Shown: positions 1 to 11,036 of the stretch, in pieces | Layout of the letters: the number at the start of each line of letters is the position of its first letter | Position numbering within the stretch: the stretch's first letter is position 1 | Origin: Paramecium pentaurelia | Lineage: Eukaryota > Ciliophora > Oligohymenophorea > Peniculida > Parameciidae | Reading direction: 5' to 3' | Length of the DNA: 64,000 bases | NCBI GenBank assembly: GCA_905183005.1 | Contig: CAJJDO010000046.1 | Coordinates: 324,255-388,254 of the forward strand | Notes under the pieces: model-generated | What the model was told of the DNA's origin: nothing | Database searches by the model: none | The model's input: the letters and a program-made list of their open reading frames with translations, nothing else | Made by a program: the position numbers and the translations under genes

Positions 1-774
1 TTGGAGAGATATAAATATGCATCAAGAAAATGTAAATGTGGAAAAAGATGGATTTTTAATCGTTTAGAAATGCACGTTCATTAATTAAGAAAGGGTTTAA
101 TGAATTTGAGGAAGAACTAAATAGTTACTTACTATCTGGTTCATAAACCAACTTAACTTAATGTAGTTTTATCAAGATATATTTGCGAGAAAATTTAAAT
201 TATGAATTTAAAATTGCACAATCCGGTTCAGAGTAAAGCTTTGATCTATTAGAAGAAGAGACACCTGAAGTGAGAAAAGCATATTATTAATATTATTATA
301 TTATTATTATTATTTTTATCAAAATATTATGGTAGATATGGAGCGCAAAACCACAAGAGTTATGTAGTCAACTTATTTATTATTATGTAACACTAAATTA
401 GAAAATATTTAAGAAATTAATGAATAAAATGAATAAAAAGGCAACTATATAAGTTAAAATGTTCATCCCAAACAAACTCTCAAATGTACTTTATAGTTAT
501 TTTCAAAAAAAAGAGTTTAAAGTAAATGAGTCAAGCTTTTTGCATTTAATAACAATTAGAATGTTGAATGATTTTAGAGCTGTTATCTGAAAATAATTTT
601 TAAATATAATTATTAGATTTTGAGATAAAACATGCCCATTATGTTTAAAAAAGTTCTGGGTTTAATTAATGATTTAAGTAAATTAAAAAGAACGCCTTTT
701 TCTAATGATTTAAATGAAGCAATAGAAGAAGTTTTAAATAATCACAATTACATTTTAATTACAAATTAAATTAT
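1..774 (+). pseudogene. Scrambled coding-like segment, probable decayed gene, 5' edge of window
   Basis: Protein-like stretches on this strand change frame repeatedly. Frame 1 carries KCKCGKRWIF near base 30. Frame 3 carries EEELNSYLLSG and FDLLEEETPEVRKAYY (bases about 102-290). Frame 2 carries MVDMERKTTRV onward (about 330-530). A further piece with LELLSENNFQ follows near 575. Frame 3 stays open from base 3 to the TGA at 588-590, but an AT-rich TAT run near 280-320 breaks its quality. No canonical short introns reconcile the pieces. I infer a degenerated gene whose start lies left of the window. Family not recognised. A real gene with unusual introns, or chance openness of AT-rich DNA, remains possible. 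Confidence 0.35.
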
Positions 775-2832
775 TCAATCTTTTATGGTAAATGATAATA
801 ATTTAGTTATTCTTAAAACTTATTAAATAGTTTCTATAAATATTACATAATGTAGATCCTAAAATTAATTAATAATGTTACTTTCATTTTAGAAATAATA
901 TCTTATGTTGTCAACGAATGCATTTTCAATAATACTTCTAATTTACAATGAGTTTCTGTATCAGGTAAAAGTTTCTAATTACAATTTGAATGAGAATCTC
1001 TAGCCTAAATAATAGCGCATTTATTGTTCCACCATTTAATAGTTTTCCAATCTTTTTCTTAATTTTCAGCAAATTCCTAAATTAAATTCATTATACTTCA
1101 TCAAATTCAGGATTCTCCTTTATTTTAGCAATTATCTATTAACCTGTATCACTATTGTTCCATCTGCTAGACTCAATGAAGAATCCTCTGACTGCTTCAG
1201 ATAAATCTATTAAAGCTAATTCCTCTGCTGCCTCGTCTTTTTGTACTATGTTAGCTGCTTAACAATCTTCTTAAACAGGCATAAAATTTACTCCACTTCT
1301 ATATAATTCATAAAATAATGCTCCAACTGATAATTTTTTATTTGCAAAATGAGAAAACTCCTGAATAATATAGAAAAATTAATACAGGATCCTTTTTAAG
1401 TAATTAAATATAACCAGGTCCGATTTCAAATTTAAATAAATCTCTAAGTCCTTGAATATCTAAAATTGCCTTTTCATTTCCTACACATCTAAGCTTAAAA
1501 CTTTTATAGGGATAATCTAAGCATCTTTCTTATAATAATCCTATTGGTCCAACTTTAGGGACACTAGCTACAATATTTACTCCTTTATCTAATTTAGCAT
1601 CTTCAACTCCATCTGTTATCCATTATTCACTATTTCTATCAAAAAAAGCAACTCTCCAAAGTTTTTGATTTTCTTTGTTTGGAATCCAAATGTAAGAGGG
1701 TAATTAATAAGAAACTTTAAAAGTGGCATTTAATTCAAAATTTAAACGTTTAACTTATTCTTTTAATTCATAATTTGATCTAAGTGTCCAATTATTGACT
1801 TTCTTAGGAGGGGGTAACATTTACAAATATTCAATATCTAAAACACCTCCAACTATTCTATATTTACTATATGTATTTGGACTATAACTATCAAAAGAGA
1901 TATATAGAATTTTCTGTATAAATATAGAAATTGATCTTGGTACATCAACAGCCAATTATAATTCAGGATAATCATTCGGTTTATGTCTATAACCAGATGG
2001 TTTATTAGAAGGATATATGAATATACCATATTTGAAATCTTCAGTAGGTGAAAATGTTTTTATAACTTCTTATTTTGTTTTGTCATCAATTTTAAATGCT
2101 CCTTTAGCCCCTTCATTGGCTTTCTTAGTTAATTCTGCAAATTTTTCCTATGATAATATTTAAAGGCATTTACTTCTATAAAATATTCCGCATACAATAC
2201 CATTTGTGTATTAATTTCCTCTATTTTTTTATGTATAATTTCCCTAATTTAATTGATATATGATTAATTTCTAGTGACTATATCATTCTAATTAATTGGT
2301 TATTGTTGATGTTAATTATTTTGAATAAATTTTCTTTCAGCCTTTAATTATGTTAAAAATCTATATATATCTCGAACAATGTTTTCTGCCTATTATAATT
2401 TTTGTAATTCTTCTGGAATTTTAAGATCTTATAAGGGTTTTGATTCTTTAAAGATTGTGATGAAAGTAGTTAGTTAAGCTTCTTAAGTAATGTCTGGATT
2501 CGTTGAACAATTCAAAAATTTATCCCAATCATCATTTGCTCTGGAAACCTAAAGATTTTATTATCATTTACTTTTTTTGCATTTTCTAAATTTTCCTTAA
2601 ATACACTCTTTTAAACTTCATTTTCTATCTCCTCTTCTTATAATCTTGCTTTTTCTTCTGCTGCCAATCTTTCTTCTTCTAGTTTTCTTAATCTTTCTTA
2701 CTTTTATCTTTATTTTTCTTCTTCTTCTTTTCTTAGTCTTTCTTACTCTTCTCTCTCCCTTTTCTCCTATTCTGCCTTTTCTTTCAATTCTTTCTTGGTT
2801 AATTTTTTAGGTGGAGGTGCTTACGGTGGCAT
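775..2832 (-). CDS. DNAI7: Axonemal dynein-associated protein, DNAI7/CASC1 (IC97) family
   Basis: About 646 residues after removing five introns of 20-26 nt (for example GTATTAATTTTTCTATATTATTCAG written on the minus strand). The protein opens with a proline-rich MPPQAPPPKK and a long charged Lys/Glu/Arg coiled coil to about residue 85. Then come DDWDKFLNCS and PDITQEAQL, and a globular region ending near YVIFIETIQQ. This charged N-terminus followed by W..(F/L)..C..PD is how I recognise the CASC1/IC97 family. It is known in Chlamydomonas and mammals as a component linked to inner-arm dynein, acting in the ciliary axoneme. Length is close to the roughly 700 residues of the family. Start: first ATG before the coil. 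The stop lies against the scrambled segment to its left. Confidence 0.75.
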
Positions 2833-3373
2833 TACCTTGATTTATTTTTATGTATGAATGAAAATATTTCATAAAATTATCATATATAATTTCTAAACAA
2901 TTCTAGAATATTAAATTATATAAATTAATGCAAAAACAAAATAACCATAATATAAATGAAAGAATATTTAAATATTAATTTATACTTTCTTCTTACTATT
3001 AAAATATTTATAAAATCTTCATTAATGTAAAATCTATTTTTACTTTTCATTTTGGAAAAAATTTAATTATTCATAAAGTAAAAAAAGAAAAATCTTCTAA
3101 ATCTTGAGTATTAATACTTTGTTTATAAGCATCATTAAGTAATTGATTTTTCATTAATTGATTAAATTTACACATTAAATAACTTAATTACGTCATTAGG
3201 GTATTATTCTATAAAACATTTAACCATAATTCATTCTTAAGTATAAATCATAAAATATAAGCTATTGACATAATTAATAGGCATAAATTTATAAAACGGG
3301 TAATTTAAAAAAAATTCAGAATTAATATTTTTTTAAATCATATTTTCTTAAATCCACTTATATAACTTTCATA
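2833..3373. other. Intergenic, no gene seen
   Basis: AT-rich spacer of about 540 bases between the divergent starts of the DNAI7-like gene and the small gene at 3374. It probably holds both promoters. No recognisable motif, repeat or RNA gene was seen. Confidence 0.5.
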
Positions 3374-3727
3374 ATGCAGATTAACAAAGAGTAATTGAAT
3401 GACCAAAACCTTTAAGATTCAAAAAATAAAAATTCTCATACTCTAATAAATGGTATTTGTAAAAAACTACACAATATTTGTACTCTAACTTACCAAATAA
3501 CATATCCAAATATATAAGTTAAAACAATTAAAAAGAATCGTTTAGATGTCAAGAAAAAGAAAAACAATAAGACAAAAACTTCAAAAACTGATTCTTATAC
3601 AAATTAATGCTTTTGTCAGACCTGTTTAGATATCAAACTTTTAGAATATCTCTCATAGTTGAATGTTGTTGAAAATTTACAGCATCAGTTAGAAAAAGTT
3701 AAGGAGTTGATTTATCTTTTTGATTGA
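3374..3727 (+). CDS. Small Lys/Asn-rich hypothetical protein (117 aa)
   Basis: Uninterrupted 118-codon frame from ATG to TGA, no intron. The middle is strongly basic (VKKKKNNKTKTSKTD, about residues 62-76) and is followed by a CFCQTC cysteine cluster near residue 83. The C-terminus is leucine- and glutamine-rich and could form a short helix (LEYLSQLNVVENLQHQLEK). No family recognised. The Cys cluster could bind metal, but only three cysteines are present. The compact frame with balanced charge argues for a real gene. Confidence 0.6.
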
Positions 3728-4228
3728 ATTAACCTTGATATTTTATTTTTCTTTTTAAAACAAAATTTGATCATCAATAAATTTATTTGATTTATATGAT
3801 AAATTAAATTATCGTATAACTTTATAAGATAAATATTAAAGCAACTTGGAATAAGTTTTCTATCAATTTTGTGTATAATCTTTTATAAAATTCAATTTTT
3901 ATAAAACTAAACATTTACTTCAAGTCACAACTTTTCTTTTATTATGAATAGATCTATTTAATTATAAAATTAAAATAATTACATAAGTCTTACTTAAACC
4001 TTATTTATTCCTATAAATTAACAATATTTTGATGTTCTAGTACTTTTAAAATCCCATAATTTTATTATCAAATTCTCTTACATATAATTTTAATTTCTAA
4101 GGTTTATTTTAATATTCAGGATACAGCATATAATCCGAGAACTAGAATTATTAAGAAAATTTCTAAAATCACAATTATTATAATTTATTTTTATATATCA
4201 ATTAACAATAAAATTAAATTTATCTATC
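3728..4228. other. Intergenic, no gene seen
   Basis: About 500 AT-rich bases between convergent genes. On the minus strand a short hydrophobic run (VILEIFLIILVLGLYAVS) ends in TGA but has no ATG in frame. I treat it as chance or a relic. Confidence 0.4.
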
Positions 4229-4731
4229 TCATACTGATGGACCTTTGGCTGATACTTCATCAACCATTTTCTTTAATTATGGATTTCCTTTAAATTTTGT
4301 TAAATATTATACTTAAATATCTGCCAATAATTGGTAATTTTGTTGCACTATCATATAGGAATGGTAGGAATGATTTAAACATCTAGAAAAGTCCATAAAT
4401 TTATAATGGAAATCCAACAATAGATAATCTAAATATTATGATGATAAAAAATCCCAAAAAAAAGAAAATGCTTCCCTTAATTTTGCCTAATATTTAAATA
4501 CATATTAAATACCTTTCTTTAGAAAGAATGAAAATGTACTTTTAATTCCTATCAATAAGCAAAGTCCAATCAGAAATGATAAATTTCCCATCACTAATAA
4601 AGCCCTATCAAGGAAAAACATAACCCCTAAGATAAAAAGCAAAAGACTGACAGTGAGAAAACCCATTCCAATTCCTGTGTTCCTAATATCACAATTGATG
4701 ATTTACTTTTAGAGTCATCTAGAAAATACAT
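4229..4731 (-). CDS. GOT1: Golgi transport protein GOT1 homologue
   Basis: 139 residues after removal of introns of 32, 26 and 25 nt, matching the length of GOT1/GOLT1 (about 138). N-terminal SKRIGMGF leads into four hydrophobic segments: LLLFILGVMFFLD, LLVMGNLSFLIGLCLLIG, SIFFFLGFFIIIIF, and a loop with GFPLQIYGLFQ and SFLPFLYDS. The family signature with TFSFFLKKGKIKGS between segments 2 and 3 is clear. GOT1 is a small tetraspanning ER/Golgi protein needed for early secretory vesicle traffic. The 32-nt first intron is needed to keep frame; a 24-nt alternative leads to a wrong frame. Confidence 0.9.
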
Positions 4732-5125
4732 TTAAGAATAATTTATTATTTATATTAAAACACGTCAACCCTGGATTATTTATAAAAGTTAATCTAACAA
4801 AACTTTTATAGATAAGGACTTTGATCACAACATCAAATTCTCTTTAAATATTATTATTTAAAGACATATTATTAGTTTTCATAACTCAAAATGAATACAA
4901 AAATCTCTTTTTCACATTATTGATAGATACTTGATTTATGTATGATATTGGAACATAAAATTCAGATATTGGAAAATAATTAAAATAATTTCTATATATT
5001 GATTATTGGATAGAAATATAATTTATTATAATATCAAATCATTTATAAATCAGGGATTATCATATAAAGGATTATAAATTGAAGGATTAAAAAAATGATT
5101 GTTACTTGAATAATAATTATAATTA
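4732..5125. other. Intergenic, no gene seen
   Basis: About 390 AT-rich bases between two minus-strand genes. Expected to hold the GOT1 promoter. Nothing recognisable. Confidence 0.4.
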
Positions 5126-5595
5126 TCATTTTTATTGCCCAAGATAAGTTCTATCAAAAAAATGAGGTGCTGAAGTCCACTTATTTCTGTAGTCATTCAT
5201 TTACTAGGGATTCTTTTCAAAAACTCCTTTTTTAATAATAAATTTCTTAAGTTCAGAAGTTCGATATTAATCTTTTGGATTCTTGAATTCTTATCTAGTA
5301 AAAATATAACTGTTTTGATTACTAATTTGTTGTTTAGAAATGATTAGGCTAATTTTTTTGAAAGTTTAACCAATTTTATGAACACTTCATAAATGATTCC
5401 TAAAATAATGACAAAGTATACTTATGTAAGTTTGCTCACATTATATTAATTTTTCTCAAATTTTTATTCTTTATAAAATGTTGAGTATTTTGAGTTTGGT
5501 TCACATCTTTCTTCATTCCAATTACCAATCAATGTTTTAGAATTGTATTTCTTTTCAGGATGTGATGTTTATTGTAAAATGAATTCGTTCGGCAT
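5126..5595 (-). CDS. CFAP107-like ciliary microtubule inner protein (candidate)
   Basis: 139 residues after introns of 22 and 28 nt. Near the N-terminus is KYNSKTLIGNWNEER, which resembles the (K/Y)S..VLIGNW.EER motif I know from CFAP107 (C1orf158), a protein in the lumen of ciliary doublet microtubules. The C-terminal half is rich in Asn, Lys and aromatic residues and has NDYRNKWTSAPHFFDRTY, typical of short extended inner proteins. The ATG is the first of the frame. Assignment rests on one motif, so another small axonemal protein is possible. The DNAI7-like gene 2.3 kb away gives weak contextual support. Confidence 0.5.
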
Positions 5596-5679
5596 AGAAA
5601 TTAAAATAATTAAAATTATTATTTATTTAATCAATCAGCTATAATCATTGAAACAATTATTTTAAAATAGTTGTAAATG

Positions 5680-6780
5680 AAGATAAACTTAGCAGATATA
5701 AAAATCGAATAAATGTAGTTCTAATATATAATAATTTATTATTCATACATTAAGAATGAAGTGTTACATTATATTTCACTAAGTAATAACATCTTTTCTA
5801 AGAGTTATTCACATAAAGTATTGTTATTGAATTACATTCAAGATCATATGATGAAATCTTCTTCTCAAAGGAAAACATATCTTATTTTAGTAAGATAAAT
5901 ATATAAAATTTTTAGTTCATTTAAAATAACTAATTTATTAAAATTAAAATAACATCGTATTATAGTGAACAATAAATATAAACAGTTATTAGAACTGATG
6001 ATATTAAAGAGATTTTTAGAATATTAATAAAAAATTAAGTGAGAATGTCAATTTTTATTTCTTTTGATAAACAAAATTTCTATTTTTCATTTAATATTTA
6101 CTAGATTTGAATTTTTGAAAATGTTGTAAGATTTTCTCTTATTTAAATTCTAAATGTTAAAGTAGACAATTAAGAAACTATTATTTATAAAATTACCAAA
6201 TTATTAAGAATTTTCTATTACAAAAGATAATTAAATTGTTTTATAAGCAGACAAGAAGGTTATTTATCCAATTTTTTATTATCTATTGACATGATTAAAA
6301 GATTTAGAGAAAAGAGCGTATTTAACTAAATATTTAATCCTTATATCTAATATATTTTTACCTGATGAATTTTTGATTCAATTAAACATCTATAAGCCTA
6401 ATTTTAGGTTCATCATTAATCATTTGAATTAGTATAACAATAATATATGAATCCAGAAGAACTTAAAAACAAATATAGCTTATTTTGAACAAGAAAAAGT
6501 ACAATTAATCAATAAAATAAGTAATTATAAAAGTAAAGTGTCATTAGAAGTAACAAATTATAAGATAAATTATTTGTGATTAATTTAAATTATTTTTATT
6601 TAAATTATATAAGAAATATTACATTAAAAAAGATAAACTTATTATGAATTTATGTTTAAAAATTTTTAAAACATATTAGAATATCCTAAAAATACTATTT
6701 AATTAGTTTATGAGAAAACTTATATTTTGATAAAGAATGTATATAATCAAGTATTTATTCATAATTTAAATTGGATTTAA
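5680..6780 (+). pseudogene. Scrambled coding-like segment, probable decayed gene
   Basis: Successive protein-like pieces sit in different frames of one strand: IELHSRSYDEIFFSKEN (about 5835-5890), RTDDIKEIFRILIKNQ (about 5995-6050), LPNYQEFSITKDNQIVLQ (about 6200-6250), NIAYFEQEKVQLINKIS (about 6475-6525) and YYEFMFKNFQNILEYPK (about 6640-6690). In-frame TGA codons separate some of them. Charged residues are more frequent than expected from noncoding AT-rich DNA. I could not build a continuous gene with canonical 20-32 nt introns, so I call a relic. Product unknown. Confidence 0.4.
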
Positions 6781-6786
6781 TATTAT

Positions 6787-7695
6787 TCAAGCCTTATTCT
6801 TGAGATTTCTTTAGAGCATTTCTTGTTCCTTTAATTTGTTTATTTTTCTTCTTAACTCTTCTTACTTTTAATCTATAATCTTCTCCTTAAAAAGATCAGG
6901 ATACACTAAAAATATATTATTTGGTCTAACATAATCTTGCAATAGATTTATCTTCAGACATGAAATCTTTAGCAGTTTTCAACTCTCCTGGAAATCTTCC
7001 TTTGGTATTGACTAATTAGGGTTTCTATTCAGGTAACTTTATTATTAATAAGTTGTAATTACTTTAAACATTTCTAATTATTATCTTTCTTCTTTCAAAG
7101 CCTATTCAAAGTCTTTAATAGATCTACAATTTAAATTTTCTTTAGGAGGTATATTAAAACTTTTATAGTCATATGATTTTGATTCAAACAAATGACTCAT
7201 TTCTTTAAAGTGATCTTAATCATTAAGATCATAATGTTAAATAGTTGAAATTGATCTTGCTTACTATGGATCAAGTAAACTTTAATATTAAGATGCAACT
7301 GTTGATTATGGAATATGTGGTAAAGTTTAATAGCTCGATGATTGCAATAAAGATTTCTAATCTTGTGATTGATGCATTTGTTTTTATTTCTTTTCAGTTT
7401 TAAAATGTTCTAAATTAGGTAATTTTGTAGGTCGAGGCAATTGAGAATACCAAACTAATTTATTTATTGATGGAGTATAGCTAGTAAAATGTTTTTATAG
7501 AGATTTAGCTTTTAAAGGCATATAACTTGGTTTTTTTGCTAGTTTAATTCTATCCTTATAACCAACAGATCCAGTCAAAGAAGCATCAAATTCTTTTATA
7601 TAATCTGCTGTTTTATAGACTTTTTGTTTTTCTCCAGTTTCATTATTGATTAAGTAATAGTTATTGGTCTCTAAATCATTCCATAGAGATATCAT
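6787..7695 (-). CDS. Hypothetical protein (285 aa)
   Basis: 286 codons including stop after introns of 26 and 25 nt near the 3' end. The N-terminus (MISLWNDLETNNYYLINNE) leads to basic, serine- and glutamine-rich low-complexity sequence in the middle. A conserved-looking stretch KGRFPGELKTAKDFMSED follows, then a charged helical C-terminus (KEKIIDQKQEELRRKINKLK). No transmembrane segment or signal peptide. Family not recognised. The W-N-D-L start and Tyr/Pro-rich extended middle would fit a structural or ciliary protein, but that is a guess. Confidence 0.7.
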
Positions 7696-7916
7696 GCTAT
7701 TATTATAAGTTGTATACTAATATAATTATTATAATAAAATTCATATAATATTTGGAATAAGTTAATCAATTAACATTCAAATTGTATTGACATAATACAA
7801 ACAGATTATTTTAGAATTAGGAGCAGTTGCTAAAAATGAATAATTGCTTTAAACATTTAATAAGCAATTTTTGTTATAAGAAAATATATTATATCTTGAT
7901 GTTTATATTATGTTAT

Positions 7917-9731
7917 TCAATATCTTTTTACAGCTCTCTGCATAGATGAAGTAAAGGATATTTTTGACAAATTAGAACTAACTTTTGAAAGTGAAGCATT
8001 TTGTTAATCTGATAGATTAGATGATATCTTATCAATGTCAGAGGATTTCATTGATTCAAATCTAGAATAATTAGAATCCATTTATTTTTTTGTTGGTTTT
8101 GGAGCATTCAAAATTGATGTAACAGAAGAATGAATATCAGAAGGTATATTTTGATCTTCAATGTTTGAATCCACATCATAGTCTTACTATTTCTTATCAA
8201 ATTAAGAAATATCAGAACTTAACATATCTATTTCCTAATTATTATCATCTTATTTTATTAATTTAGATATATTTGAACTTACATCAGAAAGGTTATCTTA
8301 TTTCTATTATAACACTCTTTATTATAAAACTTAGATAACTTGTTCATAATATTATTATTATTATTTTAGAGCTTACTTTAAAACTTTTGGATCATCAGAA
8401 ATAGTTTATTACTTTAATTTATTTTAAATTTCCTTATTGATCTTTACATCATAAGATATATCATCAACCTACTTATATGCTCCTGCTCTCTATAATTTAG
8501 CTTGTAATTATTCTATATCTTATTCTAATTTTGCAATATTGGCTTTCATTTATCCTTAATCTAATAAAAGTTGTGAAATTTCCAATTCTTTTTAAGTTAT
8601 CTATTATTTTAATTAACTAATTTAAGTTTAATAATCAGCTTCTTTTCTTGCAAATTCTTCTATTCTTTCACGTAATTCTTTTCTAATCATTAATAATATA
8701 ATTACGATTTAGCATTCAATTCTTTTTCTTATTCCATTAATCTCTTCTCCAATTACTAATTCTTCTTAATTACTTTTCCTAATTCAGTAGATTTATTTTC
8801 TAAATCTCTTTATACTCCTTACTTTTCTAATTTTATTATATCTATTTCTGCTCTCAATTACTTTTCTACACTTTCTAATTTAGTCTCCTAAACTTTATTA
8901 AGCATTTTCTATTCTTCAATATCAACTTCTTTTGTGATATCATGAAATTCCTATTAATTTTCTCTTCTTTTGTAATCCTCCATCAATTTTTGAAGTTATT
9001 CATATTTCTTAGTTAGAATCACTAATTAACCTTTTTATTCATTTAAAACTGTAATCTATCTACTTTTTTCATCTAATGTTTCTTCCAATTTAAAATTCTT
9101 GTCTTATAAAGCAGCAATTTCAGCCTTAAAATTAGAGTTATCTTCAGTTAATTATGCTATTTTTTTAGTGTGTATATCAAATTAAGCATCCAAAGAGAAT
9201 GTACTAGCATTTTCACTTTGATCTGATTGCATTAATTCTTATTATTTCTTTGTCATTTATTCTTTAAGAGATCTCAATTAATTTTCTAACTTCTTGTTTT
9301 CAATTTTCAATTCTTCCCTTGTTAATGCCTTTATCTTTGGAGGACCTTTGTTCAAAGCCTCAATAATTTAATTATCACATCTTTAATCATTATTGACTAT
9401 GGAACGCAATGTTTAAATAACTAGATCTTAATCTGCAATTTCTTAATTCAGTTACTCAATTAATTGTGATCGTTTGTGTTCTTTATTCATATTTTTTAAT
9501 TATGCATTCTCCTTTTTTAATAGTGTGATTGAATTCATTAGATTACGAACTTTATCTTAATGTATTTAATTTAAAGCATTGATCTTCTCTAATTATATAT
9601 ATTATTTAATTACTTTCAGCAGCCCCATTCTATTCTTCATATTGAAATATCAATTCTTTTTAATCCTTATTTAATTTTCTTAGTTCTTCTAGTTAATTTG
9701 TAAGTAGGATAATCTTCTATTAATCTTACAT
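7917..9731 (-). CDS. Long coiled-coil protein (about 588 aa)
   Basis: Almost the whole chain is heptad-like: Leu/Ile at core positions, Gln, Glu, Lys and Asn outside. It starts MQDQQKIILLTNQLEELRKL and runs to about residue 480. A Ser/Asp-rich tail (KISSNLSDQQNASLSKVSSN) ends in SMQRAVKRY. Two introns (25 nt near the start, 23 nt in the middle) restore frame, and 1815 minus 48 is divisible by three. One less repetitive patch reads KGPPKIKALTREELKIENKK. Many glutamines are TAA or TAG. Coiled-coil proteins of this kind are common in ciliate basal bodies and cortex; function not assignable. Confidence 0.75.
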
Positions 9732-9767
9732 AATAATAAAATTGCAAAAATAGTATAATTAATTTAC

Positions 9768-10205
9768 ATGGGTATGAGACTTAAAAAACTTACACAAACA
9801 CTCGAAAGCAAACATTCATAATAATATAATTTCCCTAGAGGAGCTGATCAATTCGAATATTCGCCAGATAGATCATATAGTTCCTTATAAGGAGATATAT
9901 ACGACCTCAACAGTCAAATAAGACGCATTCATCGAAGAGTTTTATCTTAAGTTGTATTTCAAAAAGGAAAATCAAAAGAGAATAAATTAAGCACTCTATC
10001 TCCTCTGAAAGTTGATTAATTGGCAGTCACAAAAGCAAAACTTAATTCATAAAGATTCTTTTTAATGAATTAAGTACGTAATATTAGACCAAAATAAAAT
10101 AAAATGTAGTCTTCGTAACTGGTCATTTAGAAGTCTTCATAAAAGAAAGGTTAGCGAATGCATACAGATACTATTGAAAGTATAACCAAATATCGATTAG
10201 GATGA
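9768..10205 (+). CDS. Basic hypothetical protein (145 aa)
   Basis: Single exon of 146 codons starting 37 bases from the divergent coiled-coil gene. Sequence begins MGMRLKKLTQTLESKHSQQY, includes GADQFEYSPDRSYSSLQGD, and is Arg/Lys/Gln-rich throughout, with no hydrophobic segment. It is more GC-rich than its flanks, which supports coding. It stops 23 bases before the NDUFS4 start. Family not recognised. Confidence 0.65.
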
Positions 10206-10228
10206 CTTAAATTATTATTTTAATATAA

Positions 10229-10842
10229 ATGTCTATTCGACAATTTGTAGGGATTCAAGAAATAGCCAAAAAGGCTTTTAATTCTTTAATTGTGATACGC
10301 AAAGAGATTGAGACTAAAAATCAAGAGGTTTTAGCACATGGAATATCAGTCTATAATTAAGTTGTACCTGTTGATGCAAGCAGAAGCAAGTTTGGATTTT
10401 TCAGATGTAATTTAATATTATATTAATTTTTAGCATCTCGTCTTGACAATAGATCAGATCATAGATATTATGATATGAATCCATTACCTGCTCCAGAGTC
10501 TAAAATTGCTCGTGTTTACATTATGGATGATAATCGTATGCATTAAAGTAATTAGTGTTATGAATACACATAGATCCAACTATGAAATAAGGATATCATT
10601 GGAATGTCTAAATAGAGAGAGGACCAATCCATAGAATGCCTTGGAGTGGTTGGACATTTTCAAAAGATTAGAAGAGTAGAGAAGTTTATAAGTTTGTCAG
10701 TTTGGAAGCTGCATTAGAGTTTTGTCAATAAGATGGATATGGATATATTGTTCAATATCCACATTTTCGTTACACTTCTAAGAGAAAGTATGCTGACAAC
10801 TTTAAATGGAAAGGATTTCCAAAGGATGAATAAGACTCTTGA
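10229..10842 (+). CDS. NDUFS4: NADH dehydrogenase (complex I) subunit NDUFS4
   Basis: 186 residues after introns of 27 and 26 nt. The C-terminal half carries the family landmarks in order: KIARVYIMDDNRMHQ, HWNVQIERG, MPWSGWTFSKDQ, SLEAALEFCQQDGYGYIV, and KYADNFKWKGFPKDE. These match the ETC complex I subunit region with its central W-GW motif and the final W-G. NDUFS4 is an accessory subunit of the mitochondrial complex I N-module. The roughly 85-residue N-terminus, starting MSIRQFVGIQEIAKKAFNSL, is basic and could serve as mitochondrial presequence. Confidence 0.92.
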
Positions 10843-11036
10843 AAAGATATTATAAATAATAAAAAGGAATATCAATAATTGGCATTCTAAGACTTTCTTA
10901 ATCTTTTCAATTCTCTATTATTAATATATTCTTTAGAATTATTGTATATAATGTATTATATATATTTATGTATTAATTTCATTCTGAGATTTTGGTTAAA
11001 AGTGTATAAAACCAATTTATTAATGATTAATTAATT

